This document shows positions 11,739 to 22,377 of a stretch of DNA of 64,000 nt, piece by piece. Every line of letters starts with the position of its first letter. Position 1 is the first letter of the stretch. Source of the stretch: Rehmannia glutinosa (Eukaryota > Streptophyta > Magnoliopsida > Lamiales > Orobanchaceae); contig JABTTQ020003408.1 of NCBI GenBank assembly GCA_016081115.2, forward strand, positions 1-64,000. Reading direction: 5' to 3'. Under the pieces are notes generated by a model. The model searched no databases. It saw only the letters and a list, made by a program, of their open reading frames with translations, and was not told where the DNA came from. The translations under genes were made by a program, and so were the position numbers.

Positions 11739-12548
11739 TGAAAGAATTTAAGGTCCCAAACTTTCTCAGAATAGAGTGTTGTTACAAGTGCCAAAGAACA
11801 CTTGTACCAACCCCAAATGATAAAAACAAAACACAGGGGATAAAAATTTGTCTACAAGTATAAAAATACTTGTAAACGTGATAACAGGCGAAATATATTC
11901 ACTAGTTGAAGTATCGCTTACGTAACTCAATCGAATGACTCAACTAGTACGAAACCTATCAAAACTCCTTTGTATGAGTAGATCTATACTTTGTAAAACG
12001 GCTCGTCCAAAAAGAAAGAATATGATCTATTCGTAACTTCTATGAAAAACAACATATGGATTTAAAAACAGAGAAACTAAGACTTCAATCTTCAAAGTGT
12101 TGAACGGTACTTCAAAGAACACTTCCTTCAACACTACGAATATGTGTAGATTTTCAGACTTTATTTCTCTCTTGCGAATTTGATCTCTCTCGATATATGC
12201 TCTCTCGGTTGTAATTCACGTCTTGAATTATGTGGAGATCGTCCCTCTTTATAGGCAATCCATTGAAGAGTTTGAGTCCCTATAAAACAAAGAAGAAAGA
12301 AACATAGTGTAAATAGGATTCCTAATCATATAAGGACTAGAACTCTTTTAAACATATCCCTAAAAAATCGATCCTTCCATAATCCAAAACTCAAGAATCC
12401 GATTTTAATACAATTCTTGTCTAAATCAACTTCCTTTATTTAATAAATCCTTTTTCAAGAAGTAACCAAGAAAGGCAAAACACCAAAAATTATATTTTTC
12501 AAAACTAAAAGAAAATATTATATAACCGTGAAAAACACGGATCTAACA
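11739..12548 (-). mobile_element. 5' LTR of element A2
   Basis: This is an 810-bp LTR. On the minus strand it begins TGTTAGATCC at 12548 and ends TTTCA at 11739, next to the primer site. A TATA box (CTATAAAG, minus strand) lies at 12254-12247. Unlike most other LTRs in the window it has no GC palindrome block. The right flank is NB-ARC coding sequence. Confidence 0.85.
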
Positions 12549-12761
12549 GGTAGTAAATTTTCTCGGCAAGAGTAGTCTTACCAATCCCAGCCATTCTGAC
12601 AATCGAGATAATACCGAGCATGTTCCAACCCCCAAAACCCGACCTTGAGTTGTTTTATTTGATCATCCATTCCCACCATATTCTTTGTCGTCCCTACAGA
12701 AACAGAATCATATCTTGATGAAACAGGATCAACACTCATCTGATCTAGAGCTTTCAGATAC
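12549..12761 (-). pseudogene. NB-ARC disease-resistance exon, disrupted by A2
   Basis: The minus strand encodes DPVSSRYDSVSVGTTKNMVG then MDDQIKQLK. After one frameshift come IISIVRMAGIGKTTLAEKIY, which is the P-loop (kinase 1a) of an NB-ARC NTPase. This form is close to CC-NLR genes of the R1/RPP13 type. The exon starts at 12761, straight after a polypyrimidine tract and CTTTAG acceptor. It ends at 12549 where A2 is inserted, so the rest of the NB-ARC and the LRRs must lie beyond A2, outside the window. The frameshift near 12640 indicates a pseudogene even without the insertion, unless it is a sequencing error. Confidence 0.85.
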
Positions 12762-13235
12762 CTAAAGAAAAAAAAAAAAAAAACCTGATATTAGTGATTC
12801 GATCAGATCTTTAAATTTGTGGGTTTAATCTTTGATTTGACTTTGCAAAGCATCAACTATGGTTTGTTTGGCGAAGAAATTATTTGGCAGTACCATGTCA
12901 GCATAATATAATTCATTTCTGATCCCTGTCTCTCTCTCAAGTTCTCAACCAACATATATTTTGTATTTTAATAATCAATGGTATAGCTGTTAGCTTCCAT
13001 TTTCCAAGTTGATGTGTTAAACAGAAACAAGTAGGCATTCTTTAATCCCGTACACAAACCAAATGATATGTTACTGTACCTGTCATTTTATTAACTCTAA
13101 GGTTTATGTTATCGTTACCAAAATTCCTCTACCGAGGATGCAATTGTAATATACAAACAATTTATTATGTAAGATATATACATGATTCTAATGTTCTAAT
13201 TTTATTAAATTGTGCTTCAAAAAAAAATTATTAAT
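12762..13235. other. Intron or upstream flank of the NB-ARC gene
   Basis: It opens with a run of A on the plus strand, which is the polypyrimidine tract on the coding strand. The rest is AT-rich with no coding signal on either strand. I did not find the N-terminal coiled-coil exon here. Confidence 0.5.
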
Positions 13236-13244
13236 TTGTTTTTT

Positions 13245-14004
13245 GGGCTATCGATTTTTTAGTACCTGACTTATAGGCACTTTATTGGTTTGGTACCTCA
13301 CATTTCCGAGATACCAATTTAGTACTCATACTTCACATTTTTTTATAAATTGGTACCTATTAATTTTTAAAGAGGAAAATGCCCCCAAGATTTCTTTAAT
13401 TTTTGTTAAAAAGGTTATATTTTAATTAGAATTATAAAATTAAAAAAATAAATTTAATTAAGAAATAACTTATTATTTAAATTAAATTATTCAATTCCTA
13501 ATTGTAAAAAATAAAATAAAATAAATTAAATATTTTTTTAAAATTCGATTAAAAACTAATAAAAAATTGCTATAATTTTCTTATTTACTATCTGAATTTT
13601 AATTTTAAAGTTATTTAATTATATCTTCATTATAAAAATTAGTTAACTAAACTATTTTTTTTCTTTTGATTAATGCAATTTTAATTTAGGTTTATTAATT
13701 TGATAATTTAATGTAAATTAATTTTATTTTTTCTAAAATTCTTTAATATTTTTAGAAACTTCTTTTTATTTTTTATTAATTAAATTAATTAAAATTTTAA
13801 TTGATTTTATAATTTAAATAAATACACTCAAATATTTATTTTAAGTCTAACTTATGTTTCTTGGGGGCATTTTCGTCATTAAAAGTGAATAGGTACTAAC
13901 TTATAAAAAAATATGAAGTATGGGTACTAAATTGGTAACTCGAAAATGTCAGGTAGCAAACCAGCAAAGTGCTTATAGGTCAGGTACTAAAAAATCAATA
14001 ACCC
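13245..14004. mobile_element. Mutator-type MITE with ~140-bp inverted ends
   Basis: The left end GGGCTATCGATTTTTTAGTA and the reverse complement of the right end GGGTTATTGATTTTTTAGTA match. They go on matching for about 140 bp through the -CCTGAC-TATA-, CCAATTTAGTAC and AAATGCCCCCAAGA segments. Flanking 9-mers are TTGTTTTTT (13236-13244) and TTGTTTTTA (14005-14013), which is 8 of 9 identical and fits a MULE target duplication. The interior is very AT-rich and non-coding. Confidence 0.85.
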
Positions 14005-15158
14005 TTGTTTTTATTTGTTTTAAAAACTAGAAAAAGAAAATTTATATGCATTGGATGTATTTCAAATAAATATTATAGCCTAGAGTCATCAAATGCGTCG
14101 TCTTTGCGGCCGTCCGGCCAAAAATGTAAATGGAGTCACCATTTTTAAGGTCAAGCTCATGAAAAGACACACAAAATGACCAAGCGGCCAGAGTTTTCAG
14201 ACCAATGGGTTGGACAAATAGATATGGTCCGTTTTGGGCCTCCAAAATTCAAGTCTGGTCAGGCCTTCTCACCGGATTCATTGGGCCGCACTCATTTTGA
14301 CACCTACTATAGTGAGGACAGAGGGGCGCCGGACGCCGCGCCCCTCCTCCCTCCAAAATTATAAATTTTATGAAATTAATATAATTTTTATATATAATTA
14401 TTAAATTTATAAACTTTAATGTATAATTATTAAAAGGATAATTAGAAAAACTATCATTGAATAATGTTAAGTGTTTGGTAAAAGTTTATTGGGGTGTGAA
14501 TTCCGGACCCAACACGTAATCCCAACACAAACGTAATACGAAATTAATGGGTAAGGGTCAGGGCTACATGAGTCCTGGTTGAAGCTATGTCGAACCTAAA
14601 TAATCGCTAATTAAACAGTCGAATGTCCGGTCAAGATACTATGACTCGTTTAACCCGTATAACCCGTTTATAAATTTTTAAAAAAAAAACAAATAAATAA
14701 TTAATTGTAAGAAAAATAGAAAATAAGGCATGTCATGAAAACTTAAATGCAAAAACCTCCTTAGTTATGTATGTTATTATTACTTTAAATGTCTTTTTGA
14801 ATGTTGTCTTCAAAATATGATTAATATGTATGTTATTTATGTAATTATGTTCTTCTTTTAGTATGTTGTGAATTGTAGATATTTTTATTAATTAAATGGT
14901 GTATCATTTTTATTGGTCTTAAATTTATTTAATTTTTGAGTTGAAATTATATTTAACATGCATAAAATAATTTTACTAGACATGTTAAACAAGTCGAGTT
15001 CGAGTTACCCACAAAATAAATAGGTAGGATTCGGGTTCAATATTTTGACACGATTAATTAAATTTATCGGTTTCGGGTTGGTATATTCTGACCCGCGAAT
15101 CCATGAATCCATAACCGCAAACCCGGACTCAACTTAAATTGACCCCTACATTTTAATG

Positions 15159-15256
15159 CCCATTTTGTAGAAGTAGTAAAAGAAATATCCAAAAGTCACA
15201 AATTTGCACTTCTTCAAAATGGACTTTTAGAAAAGTTCACTATTCTAAAAGCCCAT
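15159..15256. repeat. Nested fold-back
   Basis: CCATTTTG-AGAAGT at 15161-15175 pairs with sequence at 15207-15221. Inside the right flank, ATGGACTTTTAGAA (15219-15232) pairs with TTCTAAAAGCCCAT (15243-15256). It may be a decayed MITE end. Confidence 0.5.
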
Positions 15257-15310
15257 TTACAAATAACTACCAAACATTCAAGTTTTTTCGCTAATGGATT
15301 TGAGAAAATT

Positions 15311-15600
15311 GCATATTTAGTCTCATGTAATTTGGTTTGTTGCAATTTCAATCCCACATCTACAAAATGGTCCCATAGGAATGGATTTTGTTTTTGCAAA
15401 AACAGTCCCATCGTTACTTTTTTAACGGAAACAATTGTCAACTTCATTAACATGTAACATTGAATGGTCGAAAAGGCATATTTAATCCCATATGATTTGT
15501 AATTTGTAATTTTAGTCCTATATATGCAAAACAATCCCATTGGAACAAAGTTTTTGCAAATCCCAATATTATATTTTAAATGTCTGCAATTGTTAGCTCC
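15311..15600. repeat. Imperfect 165-bp tandem pair
   Basis: GCATATTTAGTCTCATGTAA at 15311 is repeated as GCATATTTAATCCCATATGA at 15476. Each copy is followed by TTTG-TGCAATTT-type text, an AATCCCAT segment and TTTTTGCAAA. It is non-coding. Confidence 0.6.
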
Positions 15601-17214
15601 AATAGAAATTGATTTTGGATGGAAAAAATAAGTCAAGATCCTCAACATGCTTTTTTGACCAACCATGCTTGTTTATGAAAATTAGATACGAACGAGATTT
15701 CATTTCCGCTGGAAATTTTTTTTTGACCAAACATGCTTGTTTATGAAAATTTTCAGAAAATAAACTATTCTCTCACTTTCATCTTTTCTCATTTTTTCTT
15801 TCACCAATCATATCTACGCATTTTTTCACAAAAAACTAATTATTATTACACATTCTCCCACAAATTTCACTATTCACTCTCTCACACATTTCTAACTACC
15901 AATCACATCCAATCATTATTTTACTATTTTAACATCAAATAAACTTTCATCATTACTTTTTCATCTCGCATCCAATCACACTCTCAAAATTCATCTTTTT
16001 TCTCAAAAAAAATCTTTCACCACTATTCTCTACCAAAATAAAAAAAATTCAAAATGAAAGCATATCTAATCGTACCCTAATGTTTTTGAGTTTTTGTCTC
16101 CATTTGAAAATTTAATGTGTCTTGTCCAGTTTATATTTTCCCTAGTTAGTTAAATATTACAAGGGAGAAATTCGACATTTAATACATATGAGTGCATTAT
16201 AAAGTCATTAAAAGTTACACTGAAAAAAATAAAAATATTAATATATTGACTCGTAGACGTACTAATAAAATACAAATATAAAATAATTATTCAAAACTAA
16301 AAATACGACTTATTTTGTATTATTTTTATACGAATTTTATTTATACTTAGGGTTCTTTAATAGATTATTGTAAATGGTAAATATTGTTACACATATGTGG
16401 TACTTTGGGGGTTGGGGTTTAAAATTTTAAAGTGGATTGTGAATTCAATTCATGACCTAAGCTGAGTCGTTATTTCGATTAACGATCAACGAATTTTTTT
16501 AAAATCTACAGTGGTGAAATTAAAATCATGATGGGAATTAAAAAATCACTAAAATCCAGGGCATCCGATCCCAACTAGAACGGGACAACAAAAAGTCAGT
16601 CGTGATTTGGATTTGGATCTGAGGAGGAAAATTTAAAAAGATTCCCAACGGTTTGATCTTTTCACTTTTATATTTTCCCTTCTTCTTTGTAGTTCTTCCC
16701 TCCTCTTCTTTTTCTTCACAGCTCACACACTAGCACAAAAACAAGTATACATTGGTGGAACAACGACCAGCAAGTATCTGAAAAAGATTGGAGGTGGCAA
16801 ACAACAAAGAATTTTGAGGTGGCATATGCATATATTGCGTAAATATATAACACATTTATTTTAGGGTTAATTGCACTTTGCCCTTCAAATTATAACTTTT
16901 TTGCATTTTGCCTATTGAACTTTGAAAATACAAATGGTGTCCTCCATACTATATAATTCGATTTGCACATTACCTCGAACCAACTAAAAGTTGACACGCG
17001 TTAACTCATGGTAGATCCAAGTCGACTCACGAGGGATTAAATGCAAAATGTACAAAGTTTTGTCCGCCATACTATATGTTTTGATATTTTTTAATATTCT
17101 AAAAGAAATAAATTATATTTTTGTTTATCAAAATTGCCAAATCGCCCGCCACCACTCAAAACCGCATAAGATAATTTGGTTTGAAATTTTTATAAAAAAA
17201 GTTGCAAAATCGTT

Positions 17215-17372
17215 GGATGAGATTTCATGTTCCACTTTCTCTATTCCCACTTATTCCATATATGGATGAATGACATGTGTACAATTGTGACTTAATCTTG
17301 TACATGTGTCATTAATCCGATGTAATGGAATAAAAATGAAATAGGAAAAATAAAACATGAAATCTCAATCCC
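17215..17372. mobile_element. Small MITE with inverted ends
   Basis: GGATGAGATTTCATGTTCCA at the left is inverted as GGATTGAGATTTCATGTTTT at the right, and similarity runs through TCTATTCCCA toward the middle. The core GGATGAATGACATGTGTAC resembles GGATGATTGACACGTGTAC in the MITE at 37025, so the two belong to one superfamily. No clean target duplication is seen. Confidence 0.65.
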
Positions 17373-17825
17373 AAAAATGGTGCACCGCAAAACCTCACCA
17401 CATGAGACAATAGTCAAAAGTTTTAATTTTGAATGTAAATAAAAAAGAGGAGTTCAAAGTATGCCTAAAATTCAAAAACTAAAAGAGCTAGTCTCCTGTC
17501 AGACTGTCTAACGGATCTAAATCCATTAGACGGGTCTAAATATCCTACCCATCGCCCAGCCTTGACCCGGATTCGCCAAAAATTTAAAAAAATAATAAGA
17601 AAAGAAAAAACCCCAGCTCAAGCAAATCCAATCCAATCCAATCTTCTCCCGCAATTTGCGACCCTTTTTCCATCGGAAAACTCAGTGCTCATTTTGTTTT
17701 TAATTTTTACTATACTTTTCTTGTACTAAACAAAAACTGTACTTTTCTTTCATTTTTGTAGTTTCTTTCTTGAAACTGTCTGCAGCAAGTTTATTTTATG
17801 ATTTCAACTCATCAGAGGTTGAAGC

Positions 17826-18110
17826 CATGGTATCATTTCGCGATTACTGATCGCATCTCATCGCTTCGTATCCATTTGGAACACTGCTATCAGAGCTTTA
17901 GCCGAAAATCACCAGCCACAAAATGCCTTTTTGCTCTACAAACAGATGGCAACAATTTTGCCAGATAATTACATGTTTTCGTTTATTTTCCGGGCTTGCG
18001 CTGAAATCAATCAACTAATACATCATGGAGATGGTGATTACATTGAAAATCAAGTTGTGTCTTCATGATTTGGGAATTGAGAATGTTTTTATGAAAGACA
18101 CAAATAGAAA
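17826..18110 (+). pseudogene. PPR gene fragment
   Basis: From about 17826 the plus strand gives an open stretch with IWNTAIRALAENHQPQNAFL, then LYKQMATILPDNYMFSFIFR and ACAEINQLIHHG. This is the 35-residue helical repeat of plant PLS-type pentatricopeptide proteins, which bind organellar RNA. A stop at about 18068 and a frame change to LGIENVFMKDT show decay. No start or full repeat array is present. It sits between the putative inverted ends of the surrounding DNA transposon, as captured gene pieces do in Pack-MULEs. Confidence 0.75.
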
Positions 18111-18119
18111 ATAGAAGAA

Positions 18120-18340
18120 AACACTAAATGATACAAGTATTAGTATCAGCTAATACTTTTATAAAGAAATACTAATACATTTTATAAGAAAAACTAATAC
18201 TTTGCAGGAGCACTACTAAAATATTCTCTGGGAAATTACTAATACTTTTTCGAAAAACTACTAATACTTTTCCGAGGGACAGCTAATACATTTCAGGAGA
18301 GAAAAATATAATTATATTCAGAGAAACTACTAAAATACCT
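18120..18340. repeat. TACTAATAC minisatellite, left part
   Basis: Degenerate units of roughly 25-30 bp carry CTACTAATACTTTT or GCTAATACATTTC. The array is interrupted at 18340 by the outer Athila-like element and resumes at 36346. Confidence 0.75.
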
Positions 18341-18707
18341 TGTTCATTTGGTTTTATACCATTGATTTGGGCTTCCTAGACATGAGTTTTGTGTTGTTTT
18401 TGAGTATTTTGAGTCATTTGAGGGGCCAAGCCATGTTGAGAGCCTATTATATTTAGTTTATAGTCATATTAATGAATTGTGTATCAAAAGAAGTACGAAC
18501 GAGCAAACAACGAAAGATTGATTTGAATAAAAGTCCAAATGCGTCTCGAATTTCTAAGATCGGCAGTGAGCCATATCTCGCCATAACTCTCTCTACAAAA
18601 CTGATATTGAGCTCATTCAAGTGGCTATGGAAAGTTAAGAGATAGGGCTACAACTGTGATGAAGGACGAAAAACCAAATTCGGACATTTGGTGGGTGAAA
18701 GTGGGGG

Positions 18708-18880
18708 GCAGCGCTCGCCGACGGAGCCGCAGCGCCCGTTACAGGCGACGATGGGTTTTTGTCTAGGGCGGGCGCCGCAGCGCAAACGCCCAGCCAGCAG
18801 CGCCGGGCGGGTGTTTTGTGCGTATGACATGTCCGGGCACTGCAGCGCCCATCCCGGGCGCCGCAGCGCCCCTGGGCGGA
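18708..18880. repeat. GC palindrome block, outer 5' LTR
   Basis: This is a dense run of GCGC/GCCGCAGCGCC motifs, including the hairpin GGGCGC-CGCA-GCGCCC near 18848-18863, in an AT-rich LTR. It ends about 45 bp before the TATA box. Its sequence differs strongly from the matching block in the 3' LTR. Confidence 0.8.
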
Positions 18881-18923
18881 ATTTCCTATGTTTCTCCACC
18901 TTTTTCTTGAACTTTTGAGGGGT

Positions 18924-18931
18924 TATAAATA
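18924..18931 (+). promoter_or_regulatory. TATA box of the outer 5' LTR
   Basis: TATAAATA is followed by AGATAGATGGGAGG and a purine-rich leader, the expected layout of an LTR promoter. The 3' LTR has the same box at 35390-35397. Confidence 0.7.
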
Positions 18932-19871
18932 GATAGATGGGAGGCTTGATCTAGAGAGGAAGGAAAGGCTGGGAATACACCCATGAACACAAGAAACACA
19001 TCAATTTCATCAAGGAAGAATCAAGGGAAGAATTGGGTCGAATCGGAGCTTGAGGATTGAAGATTAATCGAGAGATTATCCATTCCCTAAGTTTTCTCAT
19101 TCTTTATGCTTTAATCTTTCATTTTAGCTTCTTATGAAGATGAACAATTTGTCTATGAGTTGTTTATTTATAATGGGTAGCTAAACTTCTTGTGATTTCC
19201 GGGTTTTGGAAGTAGATTAATTGAACTCTTGTTGATTGTTTTAATTTTAATTGAAGTTATTGTCTTGAAGCCTATTTGAGTACTTTGTTCTTATTCTTGT
19301 TTTATCATTTGGCCAATGATTTAGCATGTTTGATATATTGATTCATAATTCGAGAGATGAGTTTCAATATTAGATCTTGAGTACTTGACATGAATATTTG
19401 CATAATCGAGAGGTTTGTGAATATTTGTGAGGATATTTGATCTTTTGTGCATTTGGGAGTTGTGTATCTTATGTTGAGTAGAGATACTAGCATAAATATT
19501 TCAATCTACACTTTATATACATCTCAAGAGGGAGGATAAAATACCGTTGTGATCGTCTTATAGGTGTATTGATAATAACTTTGGCTTTGATTAAATCGTA
19601 AAACAAGAGGAATATTAATTGAAACCATAACCCGAGAATCCATTTCATTTCCCTTTGTAATTCCACTATTATTTTCATCTTGTGTTTTTGTGGTTATTCT
19701 TATCTTTTCTTCCACAACAATCATTCAATTTCGATCGTCTAAATAAAAATAAGACTATCTTAGTTCAATACTTAGCGCATTAATTTATTAGTCTCCGTGG
19801 ATACGACCTTGCTTACCCTATTCTATAAACTACACCGTACACTTGCGGTGAAGCTAAAAATAAGGCCAACA

Positions 19872-19895
19872 AGTTTTTGGCGTCGTTTTGGGGAC
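19872..19895 (+). other. Primer-binding site region, outer element
   Basis: AGTTTTTGGCGTCGTTTTGG follows the LTR directly. It is a degraded form of the TTTTTGGCGCCGTTGCCGGG text found after Athila and other Gypsy LTRs. Confidence 0.65.
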
Positions 19896-20019
19896 TAATA
19901 CAATTTTTGGTGCTAATATTGCGATAGATAGAATTATTCTTAATTTAGACATTTTTTTTATTTTTTTTTCATTTTTCTTTTGTAAATTCTACTTCTACAA
20001 TGCTTGATTTGTTTCTTTG

Positions 20020-20577
20020 AATTGGTATAGGTGCACCTATTCGGATGGAAGAGGCAAAACCATCTTTGGAAGACGCCTCATTTCATTCATGAATCAAACG
20101 ACTTCATTTATGAGTCAAATAAATTTATTCATGAGGGAAATGAGAAATAGCCTTACCAAAAATGAAGCAAAGATGGACAAGATGAAGTTGCAATTGACAC
20201 AATTGGCCAATACTATGGATTCACAATTGAAAAATCTCGAGACTCAAATGGGCCAATTAGTTACAATATTTGGTGGGCAACATCAAAAGAGCCAATTTTT
20301 AAGCACCACTGAAGCCAACTCGAAGGAACAATCTAGTGACATTCATCAAATGAGTGGTACCGAATACGAGAAGATGAAGATCCTGGAAAAGCAAGAAAGT
20401 TCGGAACCAAACACGGATTGTGTGTTTATGCACTTTCAGCCCGTGTGTGGTACCGAAAATGAGCAAAAACAGGACAAGGAACACACGAACCATATGTCTA
20501 CGCTCGTGCATTGCGTGCATGATATAAGAAAACTATTCCATAATGAGACAAGCACGGAATATGCGTACACGCACAGA
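20020..20577 (+). pseudogene. Gag-like ORF of the outer element, 5' piece
   Basis: The frame is open to 20577 and beyond, with FMNQTTSFMSQINLFMREMR, then LQLTQLANTMDSQLKNLETQ MGQLV. This is the coiled-coil linker that follows the capsid domain in Athila Gag. No convincing ATG opens it; the first in-frame methionine is near 20090, and a CAG/TAG-type acceptor-like sequence lies just upstream. The nested element enters at 20578. When that insertion is ignored the frame carries on at 32883 to a stop at 33044-33046, so the ORF was intact when interrupted. Capsid and zinc-knuckle regions are absent. Confidence 0.65.
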
Positions 20578-20857
20578 TGATAAGTGTCATTTTGCACATA
20601 TTTTGTATTATTAATTCAATAGTTTTTGGATTGTTTTGTTAGAAAAATCATAGTTTCTCAAGTATTTCTGTAGCATTTCATCGTGTGATGTGTTTAACAT
20701 TATAGGTGGAGCAATTTGGAGCAATGTGAAGCCAATATTACTTGAAAAAAGGCAAGAAAATCACTCAACATGACTTGGGGTGTTAAGTAACATGGCCATG
20801 TTCAAAAAAGAAGGAAATAAATTGGATAAAAATTGGAAAAAGGGTCCAAAACGGCCA

Positions 20858-21016
20858 AACCGTGTCACCGAACACGGCCATGTTGAAGGGGATCAAAAGA
20901 GGAGGAAAAATCGCACAAAACAGGCCCGAACACGGCCGTGTCAGGCCCGTTCCCAGCAAATTTTGTGCAGCACGGCCTGGCCGTGCTGCCCGACATGGGC
21001 GTGTCCGGGACCCCTT
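20858..21016. repeat. GC palindrome block, inner 5' LTR
   Basis: It contains ACACGGCCGTGT-type palindromes and, at 20967-20989, a perfect hairpin with arms GCAGCACGGCC and GGCCGTGCTGC around one T. It is shorter and different in sequence from the block in the 3' LTR. Confidence 0.85.
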
Positions 21017-21220
21017 TTTGCAACTTTTCTTTGCGGAATTTGGGAAAAACTCACCAACCAACCCATTTTGGCCACTTTGGTACACTTTTAACACCCTATT
21101 TTGCTGAAACATGTCTCCATGTCCCCTCCCTCATCACTTGAATACAAGAATTCACCAACCAACAAGGAAAATGGAGGCAATTGTTTAACAAAAGAGAGTA
21201 CTATCAATGTATTGATTGCC

Positions 21221-21228
21221 TATAAAAG
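21221..21228 (+). promoter_or_regulatory. TATA box of the inner 5' LTR
   Basis: TATAAAAG lies in GATTGCC-TATAAAAG-CCAAGG, about 200 bp after the GC palindrome block. The same box is at 31868-31875 in the 3' LTR. Confidence 0.7.
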
Positions 21229-22229
21229 CCAAGGGTTGAAGTTGGGAGAGGTATTAATTAGATATTCAGGAAATATTCATTGTATTCATTTCATTAAGTA
21301 GAATTGGGATCAAGGGGTCTTGGAGAAGAAAGCTTGGGGCAATATTGGAGAAGAAGGCTTGGAGCAACATCATCAATCAAGGAAGAAGTCCATTGAGGTT
21401 TTGAGAAAGATAAGTACACCATGTCTACAATGCTTAAATCTTCTTGTGTAATTTACTCTTTTGTCAAAATCATGAGTAGCTAAAATCTTAGTGTTTGAGT
21501 GTAATGAACTCTAGAATGGATTTGTGATTAAGGTTTGTATGTTTTTAATAAAATTCTCATGTCTTGTGTGATTCACTTATTTCATGCTTATCTTATTCGA
21601 GTTAATATTTCCGGTATATTGATTTGATATCTTTTCTTCATCGGGTAATCGAAAGATTTATGGTGAAAAAGAAATTGTATAAGTGAAAAGAGTTGCATGC
21701 AATCCTAGATATAGGACGACATAAATCTTCTGGATTAGGATCAAACCTAATATGGGAATTCATAAATCGTTATAATGCAATCTTGGGGGTTTTAACTAGA
21801 AAGAGATTTCAGTTAATCAACTTGAGATTAGGAGTTTTTCGCCTTGAGAAAGGGATTAACGTAAATCGGGAATTTCTACGGTCCACATAGCATGAGATTT
21901 TATTAAAAGAGGTTGGTTTTTGCTTAAGGGCTTATGGTTGAATCTTTTAACTTGTCAAATCACAAAAACATTCTAGAGGGATTTACATTCAAACACACTT
22001 CTATCTCTTGATTTCTTATTCTACAAATTTTACTTCATTTTTTACAATTTATAATTTGTTTTCCTTTTTCTTCAAACACAAAACTCTGAAAATTATTAGA
22101 TTAAATAACAAAAAGACGATAATTATTAGTACTTACAATCCTCGTGGGAATGACACTGGACTCAATAATCTATACTATAAAACGATAGGTGCACTTGCTA
22201 CGGTTTTAAAGGTAGCTTTTGAGCCATCA

Positions 22230-22255
22230 AGTTTTTTGGCGCGCGTTGCGGGATT
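22230..22255 (+). other. Primer-binding site region, inner element
   Basis: AGTTTTTTGGCGCGCGTTGC directly after the LTR resembles the Gypsy primer region TTTTGGCGCCGTTGCCGGG with small changes. Confidence 0.7.
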
Positions 22256-22377
22256 GTAATATTAAGAACATCTTATTTTTGTTAATTTAATCATTTTTTT
22301 ATTTTCATCAATTGTCTTTCTAGGTGTCTATCTTTGTAAGTCTTGGACTATACTTATCCTCCTTGTTTACTACAGTG

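Larger units (their letters stand above)
3712..12548 (-). mobile_element. Sirevirus-like Copia element A2 (left end cut by A1)
   Basis: Transcribed leftwards, the order is 5' LTR (12548-11739), primer site, gag, protease, GAG-pre-integrase, integrase, RT, RNase H, spacer and env-like ORF. This is the Copia order with the extra 3' ORF seen in some Sireviruses. The remaining env-like sequence and the 3' LTR should lie left of the window, beyond A1. All reading frames carry stops or frameshifts. The element is inserted in an NB-ARC exon at its right end. Confidence 0.85.
14014..17214. other. Intergenic spacer with fragments of old repeats
   Basis: No gene is supported. Stretches such as the GTTCGGGT/ACCCG-rich text at 14600-15130, a doubled TGACCAA(A/C)CATGCTTG near 15655 and 15722, and AGGGTTAATTGCACTTTGCC at 16864 (a typical MULE-type terminus without a visible partner) look like remnants of small DNA transposons. 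Confidence 0.4.
18341..19871 (+). mobile_element. 5' LTR of the outer Athila-like element
   Basis: This LTR is 1531 bp, from TGTTCATTTGG to GGCCAACA. It contains a GC palindrome block at 18708-18880, a TATA box at 18924 and a long AT-rich transcribed part ending with ACACTTGCGGTGAAGC. The same backbone forms the solo LTR at 45367-46951. Confidence 0.9.
20578..22229 (+). mobile_element. 5' LTR (A) of the inner Athila
   Basis: This LTR is 1652 bp, with a GC palindrome block at 20858-21016 and a TATA box TATAAAAG at 21221-21228. It is almost identical to LTR B outside the GC block, so the insertion is fairly young. Confidence 0.92.

Noticed and set aside
14600..15130. Possible hAT-like element with GGGTTCGGGT/ACCCG text
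   Set aside because: I could not pair inverted ends or find a duplication, so it stays as unassigned repeat-like spacer.
18648..18918. Overlapping open frames on both strands in the GC palindrome block
   Set aside because: They arise because GC-rich DNA has few stop codons. They lack family similarity and are not shared with the 3' LTR block.
20783..21141. Several ORFs of 67-109 codons across the inner LTR GC block
   Set aside because: Composition effect of the palindromes. Frames differ between LTR A and LTR B.
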